Shown here one piece after another: positions 15,944 to 26,901 of a stretch of 52,037 nt of DNA. Every line of letters begins with the position of its first letter. Positions within the stretch are counted from its first letter, which is position 1. Below the pieces are notes generated by a model, which saw nothing but the letters and a program-made list of their open reading frames with translations, searched no databases and was not told the DNA's origin. Origin of the DNA: an uncultured Bacteroidales bacterium (GTDB lineage: Bacteria > Bacteroidota > Bacteroidia > Bacteroidales > Bacteroidaceae); the NCBI GenBank assembly GCA_902798615.1, contig CADBXL010000014.1, positions 1 to 52,037 of the forward strand, given 5' to 3'. Position numbers and translations under genes: made by a program.

Positions 15944-16921
15944 ATGGCAAAAATCGAGACAATAGGCATTCTCACATCAGGCGGCGATGCTCCTGGAATG
16001 AATGCAGCCATTCGTGCCGTGACTCGTGCCGGCATCTACAACGGTTTCAAGGTAAAGGGCATCTATCGCGGATATGACGGCCTTATCAATGGTGAGATGA
16101 AGGATTTCACCACGGAGAACGTGAGCGGTATCATCACCCTCGGTGGTACTATCCTCAAGACTGCTCGCTCAAAGGAATTTATGACAATGGAGGGAATGCA
16201 GAAGGCATACGACCAGATCAAGGCTAACGGCGTTGATGCGCTCATCGTATGCGGTGGTAACGGTTCTCTCACAGGTGCCATGAACTTCGCTCGTGAGTTC
16301 GACGTGCCATGTATCGGTCTTCCTGGCACTATCGACAACGACCTCTACGGAACTGACTCTACTATTGGTTATGATACAACGATGAACACCATCATGGAGT
16401 GTGTTGACCGCATCCGCGACACCGCACAGAGCCATGAGCGCATCTTCTTCATCGAGGTTATGGGACGTGATGCGGGCTTCCTTGCCCAGAACTCTGCCAT
16501 CGCCTGTGGTGCTGAGGCTGCCATCATACCAGAGGAGGCAACCGACGAGGACCAGTTGGCGGAATTCATGAAGCGCGGCATTCGTAAGTCTAAGAAGTCA
16601 TGTATCGTCATCGTGTCAGAGTCGCCTAAGTGCGGTGCCCTCTACTATGCAGAGCGTGTCAAGAACGAGTTCCCTGGCTACGATGTGCGCGTGTCAATTC
16701 TCGGACACCTCCAGCGTGGCGGTAGTCCAACAGCTCGTGACCGAATACTCGCAAGCCGTACAGGCGTTGGTGCTATCGAGGCACTCAAGCAAGGTCAGCG
16801 TAATGTCATGGTCGGCATCAAGAACAACGAGGTGGTCTATGTTCCATTCTCTGAGGCTATCCGTTCCGACAAGCCATTCGACAAGAAGCTCATTAAGGTG
16901 CTCGAAGAACTCAGCATCTAA
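15944..16921 (+). CDS. pfkA: 6-phosphofructokinase
   Basis: The 325-residue cytosolic enzyme phosphorylates fructose 6-phosphate to fructose 1,6-bisphosphate, the committed step of glycolysis. Seen are the nucleotide loop [15 protein letters not shown] (10-24), the catalytic loop GTIDND (near 125-131), the substrate block EVMGRDAG and the C-terminal GHLQRGGSP. Length fits the short ATP-type family. The loop that is GGDGS in E. coli PfkA reads GGNGS (N106), so the Asp that contacts Mg-ATP is replaced by Asn; Gly107, associated with ATP use over PPi use, is kept. I therefore call it ATP-type but with some reserve. Confidence 0.92.
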   Translation: MAKIETIGILTSGGDAPGMNAAIRAVTRAGIYNGFKVKGIYRGYDGLINGEMKDFTTENVSGIITLGGTILKTARSKEFMTMEGMQKAYDQIKANGVDALIVCGGNGSLTGAMNFAREFDVPCIGLPGTIDNDLYGTDSTIGYDTTMNTIMECVDRIRDTAQSHERIFFIEVMGRDAGFLAQNSAIACGAEAAIIPEEATDEDQLAEFMKRGIRKSKKSCIVIVSESPKCGALYYAERVKNEFPGYDVRVSILGHLQRGGSPTARDRILASRTGVGAIEALKQGQRNVMVGIKNNEVVYVPFSEAIRSDKPFDKKLIKVLEELSI

Positions 16922-16948
16922 TTTTTTCACAAGCAGCAATTTTATTAA

Positions 16949-17008
16949 ACGCAAGGCGCGAAGACGCAAAGAAAACTCTCTGTGTCTTCGCGCCTCTGCG
17001 GTTGAAAA
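16949..17008. repeat. Period-8 dyad repeat
   Basis: Units such as ACGCAAGG and ACGCAAAG (left) and their inverse (GTCTTCGCGCCTCTGCGGTT, right) form a hairpin after pfkA. Related copies are at about 1495-1520 and 41062-41150. Confidence 0.65.
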
Positions 17009-17021
17009 TAATTGATTTCTA

Positions 17022-17221
17022 CTATTTCACTCCCCCGCCAAGGACGATATAGAGGGCTATGACTGCCTGAGAACCGTTATACATGTTCATGGCTTCGCTG
17101 AGCTGTGCGCTGAGTAGCGACTCCTGGGCGGTGAGAACTTCGAGATTGCTTGCCTTACCATTGTCCATAAGTTCGTGAGTACCAGTATAAGCCTCATGCA
17201 GCACCTGTACTTGACGCTAAT
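17022..17221 (-). pseudogene. Remnant of a TolC-family outer-membrane efflux protein
   Basis: About 66 codons read RQVQVLHEAYTGTHELMDNG, then KASNLEVLTAQESLLSAQL and a stop after VLGGGVK. This is the C-terminal coiled-coil hairpin and last strand of TolC-type channels of RND pumps. A TAG stop lies directly before the Arg codon and no further homologous sequence is visible upstream, so only the last part of the gene survives. No pump or membrane-fusion gene is nearby. The 17222-17480 gap is otherwise AT-rich DNA without a gene. Confidence 0.75.
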
Positions 17222-17480
17222 AGAAAACAGACTTCTCGTGCATCGCCCTCCTTTATGTGTCGCACCTTTCGACGCTTATTTTCATCGAACAAACGTAATT
17301 GTGTTTTTGCCTTGACTTCAACACAAACTTGATTTTTCATTTTACTTTTCATTTTTCTTTTTTAATAATTATATAATAGGTGTATGGTTCGGATTGATAC
17401 ATTTGTAAATGAAAAAGGAACATGGAGTTTGCAAAAAAGTTGTTTGAGAGAAAAAATGTAAAAAAAAATTAAGAAAAATT

Positions 17481-17510
17481 TTTGTTATTAAAAAGTTTTT
17501 ACTACATTTG
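17481..17510 (+). promoter_or_regulatory. Promoter for the ATP synthase operon
   Basis: TTTG (17481-17484) and TACATTTG (17503-17510) are 18 bp apart. The leader of about 160 nt contains an imperfect hairpin (about 17552-17584, ending in GCTTTTTC), which could attenuate transcription. Confidence 0.7.
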
Positions 17511-17670
17511 CATTTGAAAATGTGAAACGTGCGTCTGCCTTTTAGGGCTGACAAGCACTATTTCCTTCATGCGAAGAAATGCTTTTTCATTGGGAAACCT
17601 AGTAAATAACTAGTCATTAAGATGACAAAAAGACTTTGCCACCTAAATTAAGATTAACTCTAAAAACTAA

Positions 17671-19185
<1,515 letters not shown>

Positions 19186-19201
19186 AAAAGCCAACCCATT
19201 A

Positions 19202-19342
19202 GCCCCTCACCCGTCCCATGGACACCCTCTCCCCAAGGGGCGAGGGGGATATTACTAATGAAACCTCAAAACCTTACAGTGAAAGAATGTAACTTTTTCC
19301 TCGCCCCTTGGGGAGAGGATGCCCGAAGGGCAGGTGAGGGGC
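19202..19342. repeat. GC-rich inverted repeat inside the ATP synthase operon
   Basis: The ends GCCCCTCACC and GGTGAGGGGC are inverted, and CCTCTCCCCAAGGGGCGAGG on the left pairs with CCTCGCCCCTTGGGGAGAGG on the right. It is the uninterrupted relative of the element at 7473-7651. It ends 24 bp before atpC. Confidence 0.85.
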
Positions 19343-19366
19343 CGTGGTTCGTTAATTTATATTCTT

Positions 19367-19606
19367 ATGTTAAAATTAAAGATAGTTTCACCAGAGAAGA
19401 TTGAGTTTGACGGCGAGGTGCAGAGTGTGCTCGTCCCAGGAACATTGGGAAGCTTCGAGATACTTCAGAACCACGCGCCAATCATATCTTCACTTGAAAA
19501 GGGTGTTGTTACCTACGAAACGGCTCAAGGAAAGAGTAGCCTTGATATCATCGGAGGCTTTGTTTCTGTGAATCAGAATCAGGTAAACCTCTGCGTGGAA
19601 TTGTAA
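19367..19606 (+). CDS. atpC: ATP synthase F1 subunit epsilon (short form)
   Basis: The 79-residue protein is only the N-terminal beta-sandwich of epsilon, which binds gamma and the c-ring in the central stalk; blocks are SPEKIEFDGEVQSVLVPGTLGSFEILQNHAP and GGFVSVNQNQVNL. The C-terminal helical hairpin, which inhibits hydrolysis in other bacteria, is absent. This shortness is common in Bacteroidetes. ATG 19367 is chosen because the codons before it belong to the inverted repeat. It follows atpD in the operon. Confidence 0.92.
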   Translation: MLKLKIVSPEKIEFDGEVQSVLVPGTLGSFEILQNHAPIISSLEKGVVTYETAQGKSSLDIIGGFVSVNQNQVNLCVEL

Positions 19607-19616
19607 AAGTAAGGAA

Positions 19617-20033
19617 ATGCCAGAGACTGAAATAAAGAAGCAAGCCAGTCAGCACATACTGCTATGCCTTCTGGCCATCTGCGTGGTAAGGGGCATAACA
19701 ATGGTAATCACAAGATACCAGTTGTTGGATGCGAGTCTGTTGCACGACAAAGCTTGTAGTATTGCGGCTATCTTTTCTGTGTTTGAGACGGTAATCCTGA
19801 CAACGCTGTGGAAATGGGTTGCTACGAAGCATCTTAACTTCCTCGCCACGTTTCATACCGCAAGTTCCGGCTTCCGTATGTTCCTTGTTCTGGTTACGCT
19901 AGGTGTGATCTATGCCGTAGTAGGCAGGGATGAGATAGTTCCTTGGGTTATAGCCTTTATGGTCAACTATTTCGTGTTGCTGGTTCTTCATTCCATCTTC
20001 TTTGCCAAGATGGTCAACAAACTCTTCAAGTAA
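19617..20033 (+). CDS. Four-helix membrane protein of the ATP synthase operon
   Basis: The 138-residue protein has four hydrophobic segments (about 14-32, 45-65, 86-104 and 108-128) separated by short charged loops. It starts 10 bp after atpC and ends 21 bp before atpB. Its position and topology are like AtpI, the assembly factor for the c-ring found before atpB in other bacteria, and a small membrane gene sits at this place in other Bacteroidales. The sequence itself does not let me confirm AtpI homology, so the role in F0 assembly is inferred from context. Confidence 0.7.
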   Translation: MPETEIKKQASQHILLCLLAICVVRGITMVITRYQLLDASLLHDKACSIAAIFSVFETVILTTLWKWVATKHLNFLATFHTASSGFRMFLVLVTLGVIYAVVGRDEIVPWVIAFMVNYFVLLVLHSIFFAKMVNKLFK

Positions 20034-20054
20034 ATAAGGTTAATAAGTAAAATA

Positions 20055-21113
20055 ATGAAACACGTTAAGTCGATACTCCTCTTGTTGATGGTAGCATTGC
20101 TTCCGCTGTCATCCTTCGCCTCAGAAGAGAAGAAGGAGGGCGGTGAAGGTATAGACATCCCTGAGATTGTACTTGAGCATCTTGCCGATGCTTACGAGTG
20201 GCATATCTGTTCGTATGAGGGTAAGCACTTGAGTATTCCATTGCCTATTATCGTAAGGAGCAGCGCAACGGGTGAGTGGACGTTCTGTACAGAGCATTCA
20301 CTTCCGCAGAACTTCTTCTTCAATCAGGAAAAGCATGGCAAGATATATGAGAACATGCCTGACGGTTCTGTGGAGCGTCCTTTGGATCTGTCGATTACAA
20401 AGAGCGTTGCTCAGATCTGGATTGTGGTTATCATTCTCATTACCATATTCCTGTCATGTGCTAGCTGGTATAAGAAGCACGACACGAAGAAGGAGGCTCC
20501 AAGTGGCTTTGTGGGATGTATGGAGATGCTTATAATGATGATTCATGACGACGTGGTAAAGGCACTCGTGGGTGAGAGATACTATCGTCGCTATGCTCCA
20601 TACCTTATGACGGTGTTCTTCTTCATCTTCACCACTAACCTAGTGGGATTGCTTCCAATCTTCCCTGGCGGTGGTAACGTGACGGGTAACATCAATATCA
20701 CGTTCTTCCTTGCCATCTGTACGATGATTGCCGTTAACTTCAATGGCAACAAGGAGTACTGGAAGGAGATATTCTGGCCTGAGGTGCCTTTGTTCCTAAA
20801 GGCATATCCTGCTCCGCTTATCCCAGTGATTGAGGTTGTCGGTATCTTCACCAAGCCATTTGCCTTGATGGTCCGTCTCTTTGCCAACATGATGGCTGGT
20901 CATGCCGTGATACTTTCATTCACATGTATCATCTTCCTTGGATGGTCAATGGGTACGGCATACGGTATAGGTCTTAACCTATTCAGCGGACTGATGCTTC
21001 TGTTCATGAATCTCGTTGAGGTGCTTGTGGCATTCGTTCAGGCATACGTATTCACACTTCTCTCTGCCGTGTTCATCGGACTCTCTCGTCCTGAGCATCA
21101 TCACGCAGAGTAA
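20055..21113 (+). CDS. atpB: ATP synthase F0 subunit a
   Basis: The 352-residue membrane subunit forms the proton half-channels next to the c-ring. It carries a signal peptide (MKHVKSILLLLMVALLPLSSFA) and about 100 extra periplasmic residues before the first channel helix near residue 120, an extension seen in Bacteroidetes a-subunits. The essential arginine is R274 in KPFALMVRLFANMMAGH. The C-terminus ends EHHHAE. It is in the middle of the operon, 98 bp before atpE. Confidence 0.95.
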   Translation: MKHVKSILLLLMVALLPLSSFASEEKKEGGEGIDIPEIVLEHLADAYEWHICSYEGKHLSIPLPIIVRSSATGEWTFCTEHSLPQNFFFNQEKHGKIYENMPDGSVERPLDLSITKSVAQIWIVVIILITIFLSCASWYKKHDTKKEAPSGFVGCMEMLIMMIHDDVVKALVGERYYRRYAPYLMTVFFFIFTTNLVGLLPIFPGGGNVTGNINITFFLAICTMIAVNFNGNKEYWKEIFWPEVPLFLKAYPAPLIPVIEVVGIFTKPFALMVRLFANMMAGHAVILSFTCIIFLGWSMGTAYGIGLNLFSGLMLLFMNLVEVLVAFVQAYVFTLLSAVFIGLSRPEHHHAE

Positions 21114-21199
21114 TAAACATCAAGAAATAACAAATGTGCCGTGTCAGCGTTTGGCATGGTCGAAAATAGAAATAACAAAAAAATAACTAATAACTTTAA

Positions 21200-21448
<249 letters not shown>

Positions 21449-21507
21449 TCATCACAGGTTTGAAGGTAGAGTTCATACCTTCTTATAAACCTCAAAACCA
21501 TTAGAAA

Positions 21508-22008
21508 ATGGAGAATCTCCCATCAATATTAACTCCCGATCTTGGACTACTGTTCTGGATGCTTCTCGCATTCCTTGTAGTGTTCGGTGTGCTTGCTAAG
21601 TTCGGCTTCCCTGCGGTTGAGGAACGCAAGAAGTTCATCGATGAGAGTCTGAAAAGTGCCCATGAGGCTGCAGAGAGACTCACTAACATACAGCAGGAAA
21701 GTGAAGCTATAGTACAGCAGGCACGTGTTCAGCAGGCGGACATCATCAAGGAAGCCGGCGCTAAGCGTGATGCCATTATCGCGGAAGCTCAGAATAAGGC
21801 GAAGGCAGAGGCTACTCGTATCATGGAGGAAGCAAACCTCCAGATAGAGCGTGAGAAGCAGGCTGCTATCCGTGATATTCGAGCTCAGGTTGCCCAGCTC
21901 TCTGTTCAGATAGCTGAGAAGGTGGTACGTACCAACCTCTCAGACGATGCTCAGCAGATGCAGCTCATCGACCGTATGCTGGATGAGGTTCAAGTGGAGA
22001 ATAAATAA
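21508..22008 (+). CDS. atpF: ATP synthase F0 subunit b
   Basis: The 166-residue protein forms the peripheral stalk that holds F1 still. A single transmembrane helix covers about residues 12-30 (LGLLFWMLLAFLVVFGVLAK), followed by a long, charged coiled coil (about 35-160) rich in Ala, Glu, Lys and Gln. It lies 59 bp after atpE and 20 bp before atpH, the standard order. Confidence 0.95.
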   Translation: MENLPSILTPDLGLLFWMLLAFLVVFGVLAKFGFPAVEERKKFIDESLKSAHEAAERLTNIQQESEAIVQQARVQQADIIKEAGAKRDAIIAEAQNKAKAEATRIMEEANLQIEREKQAAIRDIRAQVAQLSVQIAEKVVRTNLSDDAQQMQLIDRMLDEVQVENK

Positions 22009-22028
22009 AGTATAAGGGAAAATCGATT

Positions 22029-22562
22029 ATGAATACTGGTGTAATTTCAGTTCGCTATGCTCGCGCTCTTCTGAAGAGTGCTGACCAACAGGCAGTGAAG
22101 GACGCTGTGTATGCAGATATGCAGAACATCGCCCAGAGTTACCTTGACGTGCGCCAGCTGAGAACAGCCATCGACAATCCTATGCTGCCAAAGGACAAGA
22201 AGGAGGGAATCCTCCTTGCTGCCTGCGGTGGTAACCCTTCAGAGCAGACCAAGAGGTTCATACGTCTTGTGCTTCAAGAGGGTAGGGAGAACCTTATGCA
22301 GTTTATGGCCAATTCCTTTGTCACACTCTACCGTCAGGAGAAGAATGTGGTTTCCGGTCGTCTCATCACAGCTGTCCCCGTAACGGAGGATGTTCGTAAT
22401 AAGATGCAGAAGATGGTGGAGAAGCGCACTCAGGCAAACGTGGAGTTCGAGACAAAGGTGAACCCCGACATTATCGGTGGCTTCATACTAGAGTATGATA
22501 CCTATCGCATGGATGTCAGCGTACAGTCGCAGTTGCGTACTATTCTCAAGCAGTTAGGCTAA
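22029..22562 (+). CDS. atpH: ATP synthase F1 subunit delta
   Basis: The 177-residue protein connects the peripheral stalk (b) to the top of alpha3beta3. The N-terminal helical domain starts ISVRYARALLKSADQQ and the C-terminal domain has the family end NPDIIGGFILEYDTYRMDVSVQSQLRTILKQL. It is divergent in the middle, as delta subunits usually are. It lies between atpF and atpA. Confidence 0.93.
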   Translation: MNTGVISVRYARALLKSADQQAVKDAVYADMQNIAQSYLDVRQLRTAIDNPMLPKDKKEGILLAACGGNPSEQTKRFIRLVLQEGRENLMQFMANSFVTLYRQEKNVVSGRLITAVPVTEDVRNKMQKMVEKRTQANVEFETKVNPDIIGGFILEYDTYRMDVSVQSQLRTILKQLG

Positions 22563-22606
22563 TCCCGACTGTAATTAGTAAACTTGTAACTTTGTAATTT
22601 CGAATA

Positions 22607-24190
22607 ATGGACAAAATAAAACCAAGCGAAGTGTCTGAGGTGCTTCTTCAGCAGCTGCAGGGTATCAACCAAGGTCAGAATTTTGACGAGGTGGGTACCG
22701 TACTGACGGTGAGCGATGGTGTGGCTCGTATCTACGGCTTGCGCAATGCACAGGCTAACGAACTTCTTGAGTTCGAAAACGGCACCATGGCTATCGTGAT
22801 GAACTTGGAGGAAGACAACGTAGGTTGTGTGCTTCTGGGTCCTACAAGCGGTATTAAGGAAGGACAGACTGTGAAGCGTACCAATCGTATTGCTTCTATT
22901 CGCGTCAACGACAATATGCTCGGCCGTGTCATCAATCCTATCGGCCAGCCTATTGATGGTGGTGGTGCTATTGACCTTACCGACTCATTTGAGATGCCAC
23001 TCGACCGTAAAGCTCCGGGCGTTATCTACCGTCAGCCGGTTAAGCAGCCATTGCAGACTGGTATCAAGGCTGTGGACTCTATGATTCCTATTGGTCGTGG
23101 TCAGCGTGAGCTTATCATCGGTGACCGTCAGACAGGTAAGACTGCCATTGCCATTGATACTATCATCAACCAGAAGTCTTTCTATGAGGCTGGACAGCCG
23201 GTTTACTGTATCTATGTTGCCATCGGTCAGAAGGCATCTACAGTAGCAGCTCTCGTTCAGAACCTCAAGGAGCGTGGTGCTCTTCCATATACTATCATAG
23301 TAGCTGCTACGGCAAGTGATCCTGCTGCTATGCAGTATTATGCACCATTTGCAGGTGCTGCTATCGGTGAGTATTTCCGTGACCGTGGTGAGCATGCCCT
23401 CGTTGTCTACGACGACCTCTCAAAGCAGGCTGTTGCATATCGTGAGGTATCTCTTATCCTCCGTCGTCCTTCTGGACGTGAGGCTTACCCTGGTGACGTG
23501 TTCTATCTCCACTCTCGTCTTCTCGAGCGTGCTGCTAAGATTAACGAGCAGCAGGAGGTGGCAGAGCAGATGAACGACCTTCCAGAGTGCTTGAAAGGTA
23601 AGGTGAAGGGTGGTGGATCTCTCACGGCTCTTCCTATCATCGAGACACAGGCAGGTGACGTATCAGCATACATTCCAACAAACGTAATCTCTATTACTGA
23701 CGGACAGATCTATCTGGAGTCAGACCTCTTCAACCAGGGCTTCCGTCCAGCTATCAACGTAGGTATCTCCGTATCTCGTGTGGGTGGTTCTGCTCAGATC
23801 AAGTCAATGAAGAAGGTTGCAGGTACCCTGAAGATTGACCAGGCTCAGTATCGTGAGCTTGAGAGCTTCTCTAAGTTCTCAAGTGATATGGATGCCGTTA
23901 CTGCCATGACTCTTGACCGCGGACGTAAGAATAATCAGTTGCTTATCCAGCCTCAGTATTCTCCAATGCCGGTAGGCGAGCAGATAGCCATCCTGTATTG
24001 CGGAACTCACGGTTTGATGGCTTCAGTTCCTGTAGAAAAGGTACGTGAATGTCAGGATACCTTCTTGGAGATAATGCGCACAAGCCATTCTGATGTCATT
24101 AACTTGCTTGGCAGTGGTAAGATTGACGATGGTGCAACCGCTACTATCAAGAAGGTGATGGCTGATGTATCAGGTCAGTACGCTAAATAA
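22607..24190 (+). CDS. atpA: ATP synthase F1 subunit alpha
   Basis: The 527-residue non-catalytic nucleotide-binding subunit alternates with beta in F1. The P-loop GDRQTGKT is at 172-179, and the arginine finger lies in the conserved block [17 protein letters not shown]. Length and domain order (beta-barrel, nucleotide domain, helical C-terminus) match the family. A 100-bp AT-rich period-7 array separates it from atpG. Confidence 0.97.
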   Translation: MDKIKPSEVSEVLLQQLQGINQGQNFDEVGTVLTVSDGVARIYGLRNAQANELLEFENGTMAIVMNLEEDNVGCVLLGPTSGIKEGQTVKRTNRIASIRVNDNMLGRVINPIGQPIDGGGAIDLTDSFEMPLDRKAPGVIYRQPVKQPLQTGIKAVDSMIPIGRGQRELIIGDRQTGKTAIAIDTIINQKSFYEAGQPVYCIYVAIGQKASTVAALVQNLKERGALPYTIIVAATASDPAAMQYYAPFAGAAIGEYFRDRGEHALVVYDDLSKQAVAYREVSLILRRPSGREAYPGDVFYLHSRLLERAAKINEQQEVAEQMNDLPECLKGKVKGGGSLTALPIIETQAGDVSAYIPTNVISITDGQIYLESDLFNQGFRPAINVGISVSRVGGSAQIKSMKKVAGTLKIDQAQYRELESFSKFSSDMDAVTAMTLDRGRKNNQLLIQPQYSPMPVGEQIAILYCGTHGLMASVPVEKVRECQDTFLEIMRTSHSDVINLLGSGKIDDGATATIKKVMADVSGQYAK

Positions 24191-24287
24191 TTACGAATTA
24201 CGAATTACTAATTACTTAATTGGTAATTTTGAATTAAGAATTTAGACTTACCAATTATTAATTATTAATTGTTAATTATTAATTAGA
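24190..24287. repeat. AT-rich period-7 array between atpA and atpG
   Basis: Units such as ACGAATT, ACTAATT and ATTAATT repeat about every 7 bp, and the array is close to self-complementary. It fills the whole gap between the two operon genes. Confidence 0.65.
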
Positions 24288-24290
24288 AAT

Positions 24291-25265
24291 ATGCCGTCAT
24301 TAAAGGAAATTAAAAATCGTATAGCATCAGTTCAGAGTACACGTAAGATTACGAGTGCGATGAAGATGGTAGCATCGAGCAAACTGCATCACGCGCAGGT
24401 GATGATTGAGAATATGCTCCCTTATGAGAATATGCTGGAGACTATCCTCAAGACCTACCTTGCCGCTGATATGGATGCTCAGGGCGCACTGACGCAGAAG
24501 CGAGAGGTAAAGAAGGTGGCAATGCTTGTCTTTGCTTCCAACTCAAGCCTTTGCGGTGGTTTCAACGCCAACGTGCTCAAGATGATGCAGCGTGCAGTGG
24601 ACGGTTATAAAGAGAAGGGAATAGAGGTTGTTATCTATCCTGTAGGCCGTAAGGTTGCAGAAAAGGTAAACAAGCTCGGAATAAAGAGCGGTGGTAACTT
24701 TGCCGCCCTTGCCGACAAGCCAAATTCCCATGAATGCGTACGGATAGGTATTGAACTTGCCGACCTCTTCGTAAAGGGAGAGATTGACAAGGTTGAGATG
24801 ATCTACCATCATTTCAAGAGTGCGGGTTCACAGATTCTCCAGACAAAGACGTTGATTCCTATCGACATCGAGGAGGCTATGGACTATGACCACACTCGTG
24901 ATTTGAAAACAAATGTGGTGACTGGCAATGCGCAGGAATATCTTGAGAAACAGGGCGGACACAAGGCTCTTGACGGTACGAGTTCGGCTGCAAAGGCTAA
25001 AACCTTGCACGACAACTACATCGTTGAGCCAGACCGTCAGACGGTTCTCAACCTTCTCATTCCTCGCTATGTGAATTTAATGATCTACACAGCACTCCTT
25101 GACAGTAACGCATCGGAACATGCTGCACGTATGGTTGCTATGCAGACAGCAACGGATAATGCTGATGAATTGCTTCGTTTGCTGAACCTACAGTATAACA
25201 AGTCTCGTCAGCAGGCTATCACCAGTGAGCTCCTCGATATTGTGGGAGGTTCGGTGAATAACTAA
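24291..25265 (+). CDS. atpG: ATP synthase F1 subunit gamma
   Basis: The 324-residue central rotor shaft has the conserved N-terminal helix (LKEIKNRIASVQSTRKITSAMKMVASSKL) and C-terminal helix (RMVAMQTATDNADELLRLLNLQYNKSRQQAITSELLDIVGG) that form the coiled coil inside alpha3beta3. The middle domain holds FASNSSLCGGFN. A ~25-residue Bacteroidetes-type insertion (EYLEKQGGHKALDGTSSAAK) lies around 215-240. It ends the operon. Confidence 0.95.
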   Translation: MPSLKEIKNRIASVQSTRKITSAMKMVASSKLHHAQVMIENMLPYENMLETILKTYLAADMDAQGALTQKREVKKVAMLVFASNSSLCGGFNANVLKMMQRAVDGYKEKGIEVVIYPVGRKVAEKVNKLGIKSGGNFAALADKPNSHECVRIGIELADLFVKGEIDKVEMIYHHFKSAGSQILQTKTLIPIDIEEAMDYDHTRDLKTNVVTGNAQEYLEKQGGHKALDGTSSAAKAKTLHDNYIVEPDRQTVLNLLIPRYVNLMIYTALLDSNASEHAARMVAMQTATDNADELLRLLNLQYNKSRQQAITSELLDIVGGSVNN

Positions 25266-25270
25266 TTGGG

Positions 25271-25475
25271 CGACCCCTTTCCCCAACCCTTTCCCCGTTA
25301 GGGGCAAGGGAGGGCAGCTTGCAGGGATCGTTTATTTCTATCCTCTTCTCCGTAATGGGCAGGGTCGCTTATGAAGGGGATTTACTATCCCCTTGCCCCT
25401 TTATGGGGAACGTCGAAGAGGTCGCCGTTCCGAAGGAGGAAGGCAAAGGGTGCCCGAAGGGCGGAAAAGGGGTCG
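25271..25475. repeat. GC-rich inverted-repeat element after atpG
   Basis: The ends CGACCCCTTT and AAAGGGGTCG (to 25475) are inverted. Relative to the 32401 element the right half carries an extra ~35 bp beginning AACGTCGAAGAGGTCG at 25409; the same 16-mer occurs at 1140. Confidence 0.75.
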
Positions 25476-25483
25476 ATATTAAG

Positions 25484-25518
25484 GGTGTGTCATAACTTAA
25501 TGCTATGGCACACCTTTT
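25484..25518 (+). terminator. Terminator of the ATP synthase operon
   Basis: GGTGTGTCATA pairs with TATGGCACACC (one G-T pair) around a 9-nt loop and is followed by TTTT. It lies 219 bp after atpG and 19 bp before the next gene. Confidence 0.75.
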
Positions 25519-25536
25519 GCTGTCAATTTGAATGAT

Positions 25537-26769
25537 ATGAAGAAGATAAAAGTACTGACAGGTATTCTGTTGCTCACAATGTCGGCTTATGCTCAGCAGC
25601 ATGAGATACGGAGTGAAGACATAGCATCACTTCAGGTGGTTTCTGGAAAGGACTGGCTGGGGGATGCCGTAATCCGTCTTGGCTCTTCCGACCGTCTTAC
25701 CATATCATTCGATGACCTCACGCACCAGTACCGTCGCTATGTCTATTCGCTTACACATTGCAATCCTGACTGGACACCAACCGAAGGACTCTTCACCAGC
25801 GACTTTATGACAGGATTTCAGGATGGTATCACAATCGACAGCTATCAGGAGTCTGTCAATACCAATCTGCTTTATACACACTATACGCTTAAACTCCCCA
25901 ATTCCTCATGCTCACCAAAGATAAGCGGCAACTACCGCCTTGATATCATAGACGATGATACGAAGGACACGGTCATCACGGCCCGTTTCATGGTGACAGA
26001 GAATATAGCCAATATTTCAACCACCATACTTACCGATACCGACATAGATGTCCGTAAGGCACATCAGCAGGTCAATCTGCGTATCGACTATCCATCAACC
26101 CTTAAGGTAAGCAATCCTCGTGAGCAGTTCCGGGTGCTTGTGATGCAGAATCATCGCTCAGACAATCAGGTGTGGTGTCCTCCAGCTCCTATTGTCCGCC
26201 CTGGCACAATGGAATGGACACATACGAAAAGCCTTATCTTCCCTGCCGGAAACGAGTTTCATAAGTTCGAGATGCTCGATGTGCATCGCAACTCTATGGG
26301 CGTTGAGAGCCTGCAATGGGATGGCGAATGGTATCATGCATATCTGTATCATGACTACCCGCGTCGAGCGTATGTCTATGACGAGGATGCCGATGGTGCC
26401 TTCTACAACCGTAATTCGGACAATATAGAGAATGATATCACCTCCGAATACGTAAAGGTGCATTTCTATCTCGACACCCCGCGTCTTGAAGGTGATGTGT
26501 ATGTTGACGGCAAATGGACTTACAACAGTCTTTCAGAGAAATACCTCATGGAATACGATGAGGAGAATAAATGCTATCATGCTGAGATTCCTCTGAAATA
26601 TGGATATTACTCATACCAATATCTCAACATACTGCCAATCTACCCCCGGCACCAGTCTCCAACGAGTGAAACCGAAGGAGATTACTTCCAAACCGAGAAT
26701 CGCTATCTTGTCATGACATATTATAAAGGTAACGGAGACCGATTCTGGCGCCTTGTAGGGGTAAAATGA
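25537..26769 (+). CDS. Type IX secretion system plug-like protein (DUF5103)
   Basis: The 410-residue exported protein resembles DUF5103, known from structural work as the plug that closes the SprA translocon of the Bacteroidetes type IX secretion system when no carrier is bound. The signal peptide covers about residues 1-19 (LLLTMSAYAQ). Recognisable blocks are RLTISFDDLTHQYRRYVYSLTHCNPDW near the start and EGDYFQTENRY with YYKGNGDRFWRLVGVK at the end. ATG 25537 is chosen over a TTG nine bases upstream. No other T9SS gene is in the window. It is followed by the rpoD promoter after 17 bp. Confidence 0.85.
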   Translation: MKKIKVLTGILLLTMSAYAQQHEIRSEDIASLQVVSGKDWLGDAVIRLGSSDRLTISFDDLTHQYRRYVYSLTHCNPDWTPTEGLFTSDFMTGFQDGITIDSYQESVNTNLLYTHYTLKLPNSSCSPKISGNYRLDIIDDDTKDTVITARFMVTENIANISTTILTDTDIDVRKAHQQVNLRIDYPSTLKVSNPREQFRVLVMQNHRSDNQVWCPPAPIVRPGTMEWTHTKSLIFPAGNEFHKFEMLDVHRNSMGVESLQWDGEWYHAYLYHDYPRRAYVYDEDADGAFYNRNSDNIENDITSEYVKVHFYLDTPRLEGDVYVDGKWTYNSLSEKYLMEYDEENKCYHAEIPLKYGYYSYQYLNILPIYPRHQSPTSETEGDYFQTENRYLVMTYYKGNGDRFWRLVGVK

Positions 26770-26786
26770 AAAAAAAGTGAAAAAAA

Positions 26787-26818
26787 TTTGGTGGTCTGAT
26801 AAAATATTTGTACTTTCG
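26787..26818 (+). promoter_or_regulatory. Promoter for the primary sigma factor gene
   Basis: TTTG (26787-26790) and TACTTTCG (26811-26818) are 20 bp apart; the -7 box differs from consensus at one place (C for T). It predicts a leader of about 77 nt. Confidence 0.7.
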
Positions 26819-26901
26819 CGCCGTTTTTTAATTATGTGGGGTTGTTATGTCCCTATATTTTGTTGAATAACAAACAATTAAATTTTTATTAAACATCAGA
26901 G

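Noticed and set aside
19319-19366. Longer N-terminus for the epsilon subunit
   Set aside because: These codons are the right arm of an inverted repeat; the family start fits ATG 19367.
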